Origin: Pontederia crassipes
Lineage: Eukaryota > Streptophyta > Magnoliopsida > Commelinales > Pontederiaceae
NCBI GenBank assembly: GCA_030549335.1
Contig: JAUKPH010000026.1
Location: 744,001 to 808,000 of the forward strand
DNA length: 64,000 bases
Direction: 5' to 3'
Within the stretch, counting starts at the first letter, position 1, and each line of letters starts with the position of its first letter. Shown piece after piece: positions 45,736 through 58,600 of the stretch. The notes beneath the pieces were generated by a model. That model was not told where the DNA came from, did not search any database, and saw only the letters and a list, made by a program, of their open reading frames with translations. The position numbers and the translations under genes were made by a program.

Positions 45736-48525
45736 TGATCACTTGCTGATCACTATATGTTTCTAGCTCATTTTAGATGCATTTCATTCATATCGAGTCC
45801 CACTTTTGCCTATTTTTGGGCCAATTACACTTGGAATGCATACATTGTGATAAATAGTTGGTATTCCTCATTTTATACTTAATTCCATGTGCATAGAGGT
45901 TCTAAAATGCCAAAATCCATTAATATCTAAATTCTATGCCAAGTTATCATTCCCATATGTGAAGTTATCATTATTTTGAATGAACTGATTTTCAATGGTT
46001 TTCTTGCCCTAAATCCATCATTATCATGTATAAATCATATTTGGATAGTCACATCTCAACTTGTGCAAAGTTTTAAGTCCATTTGAACAAGTTATCATTT
46101 TTCAAGTGCCAAGTTATCGTTAAAGGGCAATTCTGTCATTTTGACATGCAAAACCATTAATTCTGCACAGGGACCTTAAGCAATCATCTTGTTATTGTTC
46201 TAACTCATTGCTGCTCAAATTTCATCACATTTGGATAACCACAACTCAAGTTATCGCAAGTTATCATTTTTAAGTCATATAAGTTATCGTTTTTGGGCAC
46301 ACAAGTTATCACTTCTTAGAAATCTCATTCATATTTGATTTCTGAATGCACTCACTTGTTACTCTAGTCCATTTGATGCTTTTAATGCTTTGAATCACTT
46401 GCATTTGGATAATTTCCATGATTTGTGACAAGTTATCATTCCGGGCCCCTTAATTCATTAATTTTGAAACAAGTTTTCATTCCTGCACAATACCTAATAC
46501 CATTTGATATCTGAGCTAGCAATTATCATCACCTTATTCTTTATTTGTCAAAAAACCATTCAAGGGCTTTGATGCTTGCTGTTTGGGGATTTGTAGCAGG
46601 GAGAAAGGTGGCCAAAAAGTGGAAAAAGATAGGGGGGACCACTGATTTCCTGCACTAAAAGCTGTCCCTGCAGCAAGGAATCTTCAGGCCAGAAATAGGT
46701 GGCTGCAATCAGGAGGATTGGAACATTCTGATGCTGATCCAAAGGTGGAGAGGAGTCATATAAAAGGTAGAATTTCTGGAGGAGGAAAGTGGGGGGCTGG
46801 ACATTGGGGGTTTGAGCAAGGGTTTGGAGAAGAAAGGAGGGGTGCTGCTGTGGAGCTGCTGCTGGTCAAGAGTTTCAAGCATCAATGATTTGTATCTGTT
46901 TCTCATTCTCTTTGATGTCAAGCTTTGTAAACATGAGGAGCTAAACTCCATTTCTTCTATGATAGGGTAGTAGTTTAGATTAGTTTTGGATGGATATGGA
47001 CAGAATTGTAATCCTACACTTTAATCAAATCTGTTTTCAAATTTCAGAACCATTTTGCATTGATTCATGCCATTGATAGGTCTTATTTGTAATATATAAC
47101 TGAGAGGTTATCTTTAGATCTAACTCTTGTTCAGAGATGAATTAGGAATCAATGGCATGTTACTGGATTTCATTTTATTGCAATCTGATTTCTGATTTCC
47201 AGTTTTCTGATTTTCTAAATTCCTGAATCTGATTTCTAATTTTTTATGGCCATTGAATCTATTCTCCACTCACAATCTGATTAATTGAGTCCTTGGGAAG
47301 TTGCTATTGTTCCTATCTTGTTTAGGAATGAATCAAGATGTTTGGACAATCATTTGATTCAAATTAGATTGTTCCATTAATTTCTGAAGTGAAAACCTGA
47401 ATTCTGATTTTTCTGATTTCCTGCTGGAATAGTTTTATCAATTGAATCCCCTGATTTTATTTAATCATTGAGAGATGAACCTTAGGGATCTCTTGCAGTC
47501 CGGAGATGGATCAAGAAGCAATTGATAAACCTGATTCCATGGATTAATATTTCAGATTTCTGAATTGCAGAATACTATTTGCTGATTTCTAGTTCCTGAT
47601 TTTCATTTGAATTCTGATTTCTAATGTCAAGCCTCATTTGAATCCACTACTGAGAGGTAGTCTTAACGTCATTCTTGATAGTCAGAGATGACCCAAGGAG
47701 CATTGGATAATCACTGAGTTCCCCATTTAAGATTGAATGTCTTCCAGACCCAATTAATAGGAGTTGTGTGGATTTCACTTTTCCTTGCAACCGAGAGGTT
47801 GATTTTAAATCCCCCTTGAATTCAGAGATGAATCATGGATCACAAGTACTATTATTGGGTAGATTTCATCCTGGTTTGGTCAATTGAAGTGATTTTATCT
47901 TTTCATGAATGCAATTACAAGTTATCATTCCAAAACTTCCTTGAATTGCAAAAATCAGCATTGAACTTCCCATTGAGCTGAATGATAACTTGATTTTCAG
48001 TGGGGACCCTCTATTGATTCAATCTAGCTAACAATTATATGACAATATGTTGCTTAGTTAGATGCCAATTGAGCTGTAGGAACAACCATTTTCATGATTG
48101 AATCAAAGTTGGACATTTAATGATAACTTGATCCATTCCATCTTTAACTAATTTAGATGAACCCCAAATCCTAGAAGGACCTTCCTCATTGATAGTTAAA
48201 CCTTTTTAGTCTATAGATTAGCATTTATAATTCAGTTTTGATAAATTCTCAAAACCCCAAAAGAAGTTATCATTCTGCATTTCATAGAAAAATTTGTTTT
48301 CATTCCTTTAAAAATCTGTTTTTGCCACTTTAAATAGGATTAGTCTAAATTGTTTTTAGGTAGTCTAGAACTTCAAATTACTGTGGATATGACATTTAGG
48401 GTTACTACAATTGACCTGTGCACTGCAGTAGAGAGTGAGTTAGGGAGTTGAAAAAAAAATTGGAAAAATTGACTTTTGACTTAAAAATCAGCAAGTTATC
48501 ACTCAACACCCAAATTTCACTATCA
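45736..48525 (+). mobile_element. Athila 5' LTR
   Basis: 2,790 bp, TGATCACTTG...TCACTATCA. It holds many AAGTTATC words (45940-46450), a TATA box at 46759, the GAGGAGCTAAACTCC block near 46935 and about five GAGAGGT...CAGAGATG units (47098-47850). Confidence 0.92.
46759..46765 (+). promoter_or_regulatory. TATA box, Athila 5' LTR
   Basis: ATATAAAAG context at GTCATATAAAAGG. The 3' LTR copy is at about 56703-56710. Confidence 0.6.
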
Positions 48526-48531
48526 AGTTTT

Positions 48532-48549
48532 TGGCGCCGTTGCCGGAGA
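48532..48549 (+). promoter_or_regulatory. Athila primer binding site (tRNA-Asp)
   Basis: TGGCGCCGTTGCCGGAGA, 17 of 18 positions complementary to the plant tRNA-Asp 3' end (from memory), 6 nt after the LTR. Confidence 0.9.
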
Positions 48550-48712
48550 TTTGAGGTCAATTAGGCTAACTTAGATAGTTTAGATTAGTTTTAGATTAGT
48601 TTTTAGTTTATTTGTTAGGCTAATTTTTAATTTTAGCAAGTTATAATTTTTAACTTTTCACTTTTGTCTAGTTTTCATTTCTTTCTTGAATTTGATACTT
48701 CTGAATCTCTTT

Positions 48713-49972
48713 ATGCATGACTTGGACCATCAAGAGGAACATTACCAATCAGATCCTGAGCCTAAAAGAAGATTTCTAAGAAGAAGGAGATTGCAAAGGC
48801 TTGAGGCAAGGAGAAGAATATTTGAAGAAGAAGAGGAAGAGGCACACAACCTTGAATTTGAAGAAGTTGTAAATCAGAATATGGCAGCTCCTAGAACTCT
48901 TAGGGACTGTTATTCACCAAGCAATGCAAGGAATCAACCAGGGGGAGGAGCCTTAGCACCTGTGGCAAACTTTAAAGTTAATCCAGCCTTGATTTCTATG
49001 ATTAGGCAAAGTCAATTTTTTGGACTTGGGACTGAAGATTCAGCTTGTCATTTGGACAATTTCAAGGAGATATGTAGCACTATGAACTTCAATAATATCC
49101 CCATGAATGCAGTATATATTAAATTGTTTCCCTTCTCACTCAAGGACAAGGCCAAGACATGGTATAAAGGATTGAATCCTGAAGAGGTAGCCACTTGGGA
49201 ATCAATTATTCAATTGTTCCTTTCAGAATTCTTTCCTCCTTCAAAAATTGATAACTTCAGGGATCAAATAGTTAGATTCTACCAGTTGGACCAAGAAAAC
49301 ATTTGTGAGGCATGGCAAAGGCTTCAAGGGTTGTTAAGGGCATGTCCCCACCATGGATTTGAAAAGTGGCAATTAGTCAACTATTTTCATAAGGGATTGA
49401 ACTACCCTAGCAAGGTGGCCTTGGACACTGCAGCAGGAGGTATCTTTGCATCAAAAAATATAGATGAAGCTTACCAACTGATAGAGAACATTGCAAAGAA
49501 CCATCACTTCCTCACGCATGATAGGACCAGAAGGCCTCCTATGGATAATTCAGTGAACCAATTGTCATCCCAATTTGAAGAGGTGCTGTACAAGACTTTA
49601 GAGAGATTGAACTTGACTCCCAATGACAATAGGGCCTCTAATCCTGAGACAAGGTGCTGTGTATGTAGGAATCAAGGCCATGTGTCAGAAAATTGCAATT
49701 TGATTATGCAACAAGTGGAGCAAACAGTGGATCGTGGGAAATTATGAAATTAAACCTCCTGCTGAATTCTACACTCCAGAAAACAAGAATCATCCATACT
49801 TTTCTTACAAGGGCAACAACTATCAAGGAGCTCCCATGCAGAATCCTAGTTGGCAGCCAAGGATTTTGCCCAGAAACCAAAATTTCCATATCCAAATTAG
49901 TCCCAAGGTGTTCAAGTGCAAAGACCTCCTTTTGAGCAACCACCACCAACTCAACCTTCTCAATTTTCAAAA
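48713..49972 (+). pseudogene. Athila gag
   Basis: ATG 48713 opens a frame to TGA 49747. Features in order: an acidic/arginine-rich N-terminus, the capsid core (NPALISMIRQSQFFG, DKAKTWYKGL, EAWQRLQGLLRACPHHG, YFHKGLNYPSK), then a CCHC zinc knuckle (CVCRNQGHVSENC context, C-x2-C-x4-H-x4-C) at about 49653-49697. The tail shifts to another frame at about 49735 (NHPYFSYKGNNYQG) and returns to the first frame near 49880, where a TAG at 49894 follows. Two indels and a stop therefore separate gag from pro-pol. The zinc knuckle and core are intact, so the protein up to 49747 could still be made. Confidence 0.88.
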
Positions 49973-52726
49973 ATAGAGGAGACGCTGCAACAAATTCTGA
50001 AGAAGCAAGGCAATCAGGAGGAGGCAATTCTGAAAATGAATTCTAGACTTGATACCATTGAGAACCAAGTTTCTCAACAACCTAGCACCTCAGCTAGACC
50101 TCCTTTATTCTTTCCTGGACAGCCAGAGATGAATCCAAAGGATCAAGCAAAGGCCATCCAGCTTAGGAGTGGAAAGATGGTGGAGGAACCAATGAAGAAA
50201 GTGGATGATAATCAAGCCAATTCAGACTCAAGAATTGCTGAAAAGCCAAGTGAACAGCCAAGTGAGGAAATCAGGAATTCAGGTCCTCAAATTGAAGCAA
50301 ATACAAGGGTTTTTGACAAAGTACCCTTCCCTCAAAGGCTAATCAAAGCAAGACGAGACCAGCAATATGGAAAATTTTTGGAAATCCTGAAGAAGCTATA
50401 CATAAATGTTCCTTTTGTTGAAGCCATACAGGAGATGCCATCATATGCAAAGTTCCTCAAAGAAATTCTAACCAAGAAGAGAAGATTGTTGGAGCATGAG
50501 ACTATATCATTGACTGAAGAGGCTTCTGGAATTATCCAAAATAAGTTGCCTCCTAAGCTCAAGGATCCAGGAAGCTTCTCAATTCCATGTGAGATAGGCA
50601 ATAGGAAAATTCAAAGAGCCATGTGTGACTTGGGAGCTTTTGTGAGTGTCATACCCTTATCATTGTGCAGGAAATTTGAAGTTGGAGATTTGAAGCCAAC
50701 AAATATGTCCCTTCAGCTGGCAGACAGATCCATCAAATATCCACATGGGATTATTGAGGACATACCCCTCAAAGTTGGTAAATTCTATATTCCAGTTGAT
50801 TTTGTTGTATTGGATATGAATGAAGATGTGAACACCCCCATTCTTCTTGGGAGGTCCTTTCTAGCCATTGCAGGGGCTGTAATTAATGTTAAAGAATGGA
50901 GATTGACCTTCCAAATTGGAGAGGAGAAGATTGAATTCAATTTGGCACAAGTTATTAGTAGGCCAAGTTTTCTAGAAAATGATTTTGAAGATGGGCAATT
51001 GGATCAAGTGGTGGAGCAAGTTTCAGGTATAATTCCTATTGAAGATCAATTGCAAAGGTGTCTAATTTTTGACCATTTGAAGGAATTGGAAGATCCAGAG
51101 GCTATGACATACAAATCAGTGCTGAAATCTTCAAAATCATTAGAAAATCCAGCAATTCAAGGTGAGGTACAATAGGTTATCATTGCTGAATGCCAAGGCA
51201 ATCCAGCTCAAGCCAATTCCAAGTTGAAACTCAAGCCTCTTCCTAGCAGTCTGAAGTATGAATTCTTGAGGGAGAATTCAACTTTTCCTATTATCATTAA
51301 TGCTAATTTACCCCAGGACCAGGTTGAAGAGCTGTTGAAGAGGTTGAAACTGTATAGGGAGGTGATAGGCTACTCAATTGAAGACATCAAGGGTATTAAT
51401 CCCTCCATTTGCATGCATAGGATCCCTATGAAGGATAGCTACAAGCCCTCCATTGTATGTCAAAGGAGACTCAACCCAACCATGAAAGAAGTGGTAAAGA
51501 AAGAAGTATTGAAGTTGCTGAATGCAGGAATCATATACTCCATTTCAGATAGTGAATGGGTCAGTCCAGTGCAGGTGGTGCCAAAGAAGGAAGGAATCAC
51601 AGTGGTGAAGTCAGATTCAGATGAATTGATATCCACAAGGACCATTACAAGTTGAAGGATGTGCATTGACTTCAGGAAGTTAAACAAGGCCACAAGAAAG
51701 GACCATTTTCCTTTGCCATTCATTGATCAGATGTTGGAGAGGTTGGCTAGGCATTCACATTTCTGTTATCTTGATGGGTACTCAGGTTTCTTGCAAATTC
51801 CAATTCACCCTCAAGATCAACACAGGACTACATTGACTTGTCCATATGGGACCTTTGCCTATAGGAGAATGCCCTTTGGCTTATGCAATACTCCTGCCAC
51901 CTTCCAAAGGTGTATGATGTCTATATTTTCAGACTTTATTGAAGAAATTATGGAGGTCTTCATGGATGACTTTTCAGTATACGGAGACTCATTTGATGCT
52001 TGCCTAGAAAACTTGACCAAGCTGCTACAAAGATGTAGAGAGTCCAACTTGATTCTAAATTGGGAGAAGTGTCATTTTATGGTCCAAGAAGGGGTTGTCT
52101 TAGGATATGTGGTCTCAAGCAAAGGCATTGAAGTGGACAAGGCAAAAATTAAGGTGATTGAAAGGCTACCACCACCCACAAATGTCAAGGAAATTAGGAG
52201 CTTTTTGGGGCATGCAGGTTTCTACAGAAGGTTTATTAAAGATTTCTCCATGATAACTAGGCCCCTCACGAAGTTGCTGGCCAAGGATGTTGAGTTTCAT
52301 TTTGATGAAGAGTGTATGAAGGCATTCAAGAAGTTGAAGGAAGCCCTCACCTCAGCCCCTATAGTGCAGCCACCATATTGGACCCTTCCTTTTGAAATCA
52401 TGTGTGATGCTTCAGACCAGGCTGTAGGGGCAGTCTTGGGACAGACCAAGGACAGAAGGCACCATGTCATATGCTATGCAAGAAAGACTCTAGATGAAGC
52501 CCAAATCAATTATGCAACTACTGAGAAAGAACTTCTTGCTGTGGTGTATGCATTTGATAAATTCAGGCCCTACTTGGTGGGATCCAAAGTCATTGTATTC
52601 ACAGACCACCAAGCTGTGAGGCACTTGATCAACAAGAAGGAATCTAAGCCAAGGCTAATCAGGTGGATCTTATTGCTTCAAGAATTTGATGTTGAAATCA
52701 AAGACAAAAGGGGTAGTATCTTGTAG
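49916..52726 (+). pseudogene. Athila protease-RT-RNase H region
   Basis: One frame from about 49880 to 52726 with stops at 51173 (TAG) and 51653 (TGA). The linker (IQLRSGK) is followed by an aspartic protease with active site CDLGA at about 50624-50640, which departs from the usual DTG/DSG, and ILLGRSFL. RT follows: [42 protein letters not shown] and FMDDF at 51959-51973, so the catalytic aspartates are present. RNase H has [14 protein letters not shown] and [19 protein letters not shown]. The frame breaks near 52715, just before the expected LVADHLSR motif, which continues one frame over. Confidence 0.9.
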
Positions 52727-54105
52727 CTGACCACCTATCAAGAATGGAAGTAGTACAGGAATCATCTACACTTCCTATCAATGATGCATTTCCTGATGAT
52801 AGTTTGATGGCTATGGAAATTAATCAAGTTCCCTGATATGCTGACTTGGTCAATTACCTTGCATGCGGAATTATCCCTCCTGACTACACATATCAGCAAA
52901 GAAAGAAATTCCTTCATGACTTGAAGGATTATTATTGGGATGACCCCTTTCTATTCAGAAAATATCTTGATGGCATATATAGAAGATGTGTACCCCAATC
53001 TGAATTTCAGGAAATCTTGGAGGCATGTCATTCATCCCCTTATGAAGGCCATGGAGCCACACACAAGACTGCTGCCAAAGTCCTCCAATCTGGATTTTAT
53101 TGGCCAAGTTTACTCAACAAGGATGCACATATCTTTGTGAAGGGCTGTGATCAATGCCAAAGAGCTGGTTCCATCTCAAGAAGGAATGAAATGCCACAAC
53201 AAGGAATTTTAGAAGTGGAAATATTTGATGTATGGGGCATTGACTACATGGGGCCTTTCCCTAGTTCATGTGGTTACAAGTTTATTCTTCTAGCGGTGGA
53301 CTATGTGTCCAAACGGATTGAGGCCATTCCCACCATTGCAGCTGATTCCAGGGCAGTAATCAAGTTGTTCAAGGAAGTTATCTTTCCAAGGTTTGGAATT
53401 CCTAGAGTGGTCATAAGTGATGGGGGTAGCCACTTTATTGAAAGGTGTTTTGAGAACCTCCTAATTAAGTATGGAGTGAGGCACAAAGTTTCCACTTCAT
53501 ATCACCCTCAAACTAATGGCCAAGCAGAAGTATCAGATAGGGAGGTAAAGGCCATATTGGAGAAAATAGTTTCATTGACAAGAAAAGATTGGAGTTTGAA
53601 GTTGAATGAAGCTCTTTGGGCATATAGGACAGCATACAAGACTCCAATTGGTACTTCTCCCTACAAGCTTGTTTATGGAAAAACTTGCAATTTGCCAATT
53701 GAGTTGAAGCATAAGGCATATTGGGCAGTCAAGGCACTCAATTATGACATGCATGCATGTGGGCAAAAGAGGCTCTTGCAAATTGATGAACTTGATGAAA
53801 TTAGGCTAAATGCCTATCACAATTCAGAATTCTACAAGGAAAGGACTAAAAGATGGCATGATGGAAGGATTCTGAAAAGGGATTTCAAGGTTGGAGACCT
53901 TGTATTACTCTTAAACTCAAGATTAAAAATTTTTCTAGGAAAGTTGAAGTCAAGGTGGAGTGGACCATTCAAAATTCACAAAGTATATCCATTTGGTGTT
54001 GTGGACCTTCTGAATGGACAGAGGTTGAAGCTTTACAATCCCACAGCCAAGGATTCTGAAAAGGAGGAGTTGATTCTAGCTGATTTGCAACTATCACCTA
54101 GTTGA
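52727..54105 (+). pseudogene. Athila integrase
   Basis: Frame entered after the shift near 52715, with a TGA at 52834, then open from 52837 to 54105 (423 codons). It has an HHCC zinc domain (H at CHSSPYEGH, C-x2-C at CDQCQRAG), the catalytic core with all three acidic residues (GIDYMGPF near 53240, SDGGSHF near 53420, GQAEVSDRE near 53525) and the C-terminal domain (KRDFKVGDLVLLLNSR, KLKSRWSGPFKI). It stops at a normal Athila-type end, with no chromodomain. This half alone looks undamaged apart from its N-terminus. Confidence 0.9.
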
Positions 54106-54649
54106 TTTCTCATTGTAACAATGTCTAGCCAAAGACATTAAAGAAAGGCACTTCTTGGGAGGTAACCCAAGGCATTTTACACTTAACTTTTCTGTTTTGC
54201 AGGAATAAAGAAGAAACGAATCAGATTCATCCATAATTCCAACATTTAGGGAGTACCCTTACCCTTATTTCTGATTTTTACACTAAAAACTTAATGATAA
54301 CTGAAAACTGATATTATCTTTCTCATTATGCTGCATTGATCATATTATCATCTGAATTAACATTCATTTCAGTTATCACAATCTATTATAGCCTAATTTC
54401 AGTGAATTTCATAAATTCCCAATGCATTGCTGAATTCTGCACTCAAAAATCTGATTAGTTGCAAATCTGCCATACCAACTGATATCCTTTATTTCTCTGC
54501 AGGATTAGTTGCAACTAATGAAGATTGGATCACCCAAAGCTTCTGGATGAAGTGCCAGTATAATTCAAATGCCCAATTTAATGCATTTCAATCCCACCCA
54601 CCCCTCTCCCTTGCCTTTTATTTTCAACACCAGGGACAGTGTTGAGAAT

Positions 54650-54662
54650 AAGCTTGGGGGAG
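54650..54662 (+). promoter_or_regulatory. Athila inner purine tract
   Basis: AGCTTGGGGGAGG about 1.0 kb before the 3' LTR, matching the terminal tract CTTGGGGGAGTT at 55664. Confidence 0.5.
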
Positions 54663-55636
54663 GAAACCTGGTGCTTTTCTAACCTTTACACCATATTTTC
54701 AATTGATTTTAATGTTCATATATCAGTTATCACCAGGTTATACGAGGTTATCAGTAGATTTTGCAAGTTATCATTGGTTTTCACAAGTTATCACTCGGTT
54801 ATCATTTTTTTGGACCCAACTCAATTTTGAATTCATTTTAACTCTGAAATGGGTAGAATACTTCATTATGACAGTGGGTGCAATCCAATACCAAGTGGCC
54901 AACTTGGCCATTAGCCTTCTTGCTTTAATTGGCATTATAAATTCATATGCATTTGAATGAAATTTTCAGCTGAAAATTTTTCCTTTTTGTGGGTCACACT
55001 AGTTGATACTTATGGATTTAATTAGTAATATCAGATGTCTAGAAGGGAGTCAATGCTCTTGCTTCCATGCTAAATAGGAAAACTTGACTTTTTGGATAAA
55101 GGGATCTAAACTATACTTGAGTTTGAACTATTGCCCACTTCATGAACAAGATAGAAAAATGAGAAAAAGGAAAAGTAAAAAGTTGCATGCATGCATAGAA
55201 AAAAAGAAGAGAGCAAAACTTCCAAAGGAATCTCTCTTCAATGCAAAAAGAAAAAAAAAATAGGAGAGCAAAACTTCCAAAGGAATCTCTCCTAAAGAAA
55301 GCATGAATAAAAATCAGGTGCTAAACCTGTTTATATGCATTTCATGAATAAAAGTCAAGTGTTAAACCTATTTAATCAATTGAAAATCTGTTCATGAAGA
55401 GATTTATAGTTCAACCCCTTTGTAAAGTTGACAATTCCTACAATTCAAATATGTTATTGCTAGTACTTCTTCCATGGCTTAAATTTGCTTTAGCCTCTGT
55501 GATTCCCTAGCTAGAAATTTAGTTTTTGGAAAGAATGAAGTGTTGACAAAGTGGGAAACTCATTGGATTCAATTCAGCTAATCTTTGCTTCAATTGTGGA
55601 CTTTTAATTAAAGTTTGTCCTTAATTTCTGAATGTT

Positions 55637-55675
55637 TTGCTTGAGGACAAGCAAAATGCTAATCTTGGGGGAGTT
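55637..55675 (+). promoter_or_regulatory. Athila hairpin and polypurine tract
   Basis: TTGCTTG-AGGA-CAAGCAA (55637-55654), then CTTGGGGGAGTT (55664-55675) directly before the 3' LTR; the same arrangement as NA1 and NA2. Confidence 0.88.
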
Positions 55676-58600
55676 TGATCACTTGCTGATCACTATATAT
55701 TTCTAACCCATTTTAGATGAAATTCATGCATAGTCCCACTTTTGCCTATTTTTGGGCCAATTATGCTTGGAATGCAAACATTATGATAACTAGTTGATAT
55801 TCCTCATTTCATACTTAATTCCATGTGCATAGAGGTTCTGAAATGCCAAAATCCATTAATATTTAAATTCTATGCCAACTTATCATTTTGAGGACAAGTT
55901 ATCATTCCTAAGTGTCAAGTTATCATTATCTTGAATGAACTGATTTTCAGTGGTTTTCTTTCCCTAAATCCATCATTATTATGTATAAATCATATTTGGA
56001 TAGTCACATCTCAACTTGTGCAAAGTTTTAAGTCCATTTGAACAAGTTATCATTTTTCAAGTGCCAAGTTATCGTTAAAGGGAAATTCTATCATTTCGAC
56101 ATGCAAAACCATTAATTCTGCATAGGGACCTTAAGCAATCATCTTGTTATTGTTCTAACTCATTGCTGGTCAAATTTCATCACATTTGGATAACCACAAC
56201 TCGAGTTATCACAAGTTATCATTTTTAAGTCATATAAGTTATCGTTTTTAGCACCCAAGTTATCACTCCTTTGAAATCTTATTCATATTTGATTTCTGAC
56301 TGCACTCACTTGTTACCCTAGTCCATTTGATGCTTATAATGCTTTGAATCACTTGCATTTGGATAATTTCCATGATTTGTGACAAGTTATCATTTCCGGG
56401 CCCAAAACCATCAAGTTTTCTTATAGATTTCCAATCTTGCATAACACCAATTCCCATCTGATGTTTGAGCTGGCTAATATCATTATCCTAGTCTATATTT
56501 GTTAAAATCTCATTTAAGGATCGTGATGCTTGTTGTTCTGGGTTTTGTAGCAAGGAAAACAAGTTGGAAAAAGGTGGGGGGACCACTCTTTTGTTGTCCT
56601 AAAGCTGCTGCAGTCAGCTGGCCATTGCAGGGACCATTGGACAGATGGCTGACATCAAGCAGAATAGAACATTCTGATGAGGATCAAAGGGTGGATAGTA
56701 GTCATATAAAAGCTGGATTTTTCTCGAGGAAAAGGGGGGCTGGACATTGAGGGTTTGGAGGAGGTTTTCCTGCTGGGGGCTGGAGCTGCTGCTGGCCGCG
56801 ACATCTTCAAGAACTATGATTTGTATCTATTTCCCATTCCATTTGATGTCAAGTTCCGTAAATATGAGGAGCTAAACTCCATTTCTTCTAGGATAGGGTA
56901 TTAGTTTAGATTAGTTTTGGATGGATATGGACAGAACTATAATCCTGCACTGAATTCATTCCTAATTTTCAGATTTTAGAAATATCCTGTATTGATTTAT
57001 GTTATGCTATCATTAGATCCATTTGTAATTGATGACTGAGAAGTCTATTTGATCTAATCATATGTCAGAAATGAATTAAGAGATAGTATCAGATTCTTGG
57101 ATTTCATTTTATTGCAATCTAATTTCTGATTTCCAGTTTTTTGATTTTCTGAATTTCTTAATCTGATTCCTGTGACTTTTAAATTTGTTCTTCATTTCTA
57201 ACCTGATTAATTGAGTCCTTGGGAAGTTGCTATTGTCCCTATCTTGTTCAGAAATGAATCAAGATTGTTTGGACAATCATTTGACTCAAATCAGATTTTT
57301 CCACTGATTTCTGAATGAAAGCCAGAATTCTGATTTTTTTCTGATTTCCTATTGGAATCTGTTTTACCAATTGAGTCCCCTGAATTCTTCCAATTACTGA
57401 TAAGTGAACTTTAGGGATGTCTTGTAGTCCAAAGATGGGTCAAGAATTAGTTGGTAAGTTCGATTTCCATTGATTTAAAATTCTGATTTCTAAAATCTGA
57501 TTTCCTAATTTTTCCTGAATCTGATTTCCTGAACAATTTGAATTTGTTTGTCATCGTGGACTTGATTAATTGAGTAACTGAAATGTTGTCATTGCTCATA
57601 TCTTGTTCAGGAATGAATTAAGATGTTGGCATACTATCTTTGACTCAAAATAGATTGCAAATCTGATTTCTAAACTTTAATGAAATCTATTTTCTGATTT
57701 TTTGCTGGAACTGTTTTATCAATTGAACCCCCTGATTTTATTCAATCATTGAGAGATGAACTTTAGGGATTCTTGCAGTCCAGAGATGGGTCAAGAAGCA
57801 ATTGATAAACCTGATTTCATGGATTAGTATTTTAGTTTTCTGAATTTGCATAATTCTATTTGCTGATTTCTATTTCTGATTTCCATTTGAATTCTGATTT
57901 GCATTGTCAACCCTCATTTTAATCCACTACTGAGAGGTAGTCTTAAGGGCTTCCTTGAGATCCAAAGATGGGCCAAGGAGCAATGGAAATTGTGAATTCC
58001 TGTGGTCATATGTTTTGCATTTTCAATTGAACTTGTGTTTGTGTGGATTTCAATTTACTTTGTAACCGAGAGGTTGATTTTAAATCCTCCTGGAATTCAG
58101 AGATGAATCAAGGATCACAAGCACCATTATTGAGTATATTTTATCCTGGTTTGGTTGATTGGAATGATTCCATCTTTTTATGATTGCAATTGCAAGTTAT
58201 CATTCCAAACTTCCTTGAATTGCAAAGATCAGCATTGAACTTTCTTTTGAGCCCAATGATAACTTGATTTTCAGTGAGGACCTCTTTTTATTCAACCTAA
58301 CTAACAACTATATAATCATATATTGCTTAGTTAGAGGCCAATTGAGCTGTGGGAATAGCCATTTTCAAGTTGAATCAAAAGTTGGACATTTAATGATAAC
58401 TTGTTCCATTCCATCCTAAATTAATTTAGATGAACCCCAAATCCTAGAAGAACTTTCCTCATTGATAGTTGAACCTTTTTAGACTTCAATCTAGCATTTA
58501 TAATTCAGTTTTGATAAATTTCCAAAACCCAAAAATCTGTTATCATTTCACTTTCCATTAAAAATCTATTTTCACTTCCCTTTAAAAATCTGTTTTTAGC

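Larger units (their letters stand above)
54106..55675 (+). other. Athila 3' non-coding region, no env-like ORF
   Basis: 1.57 kb between integrase and 3' LTR. It contains the inner purine tract at 54653, a cluster of GTTATCA words (54722-54808), two near copies of AGAGCAAAACTTCCAAAGGAATC (55208 and 55264) and the hairpin and terminal PPT. Frames are short (longest about 85 codons at 54703-54960) and show no envelope features. Confidence 0.75.

Noticed and set aside
48686..48712. Upstream TTG start for Athila gag
   Set aside because: A standard ATG at 48713 in the same frame is the more likely start.
54703..54960. Env-like ORF in the Athila 3' region
   Set aside because: Only 85 codons, with no signal peptide or transmembrane pattern, and it overlaps the GTTATCA repeat cluster.
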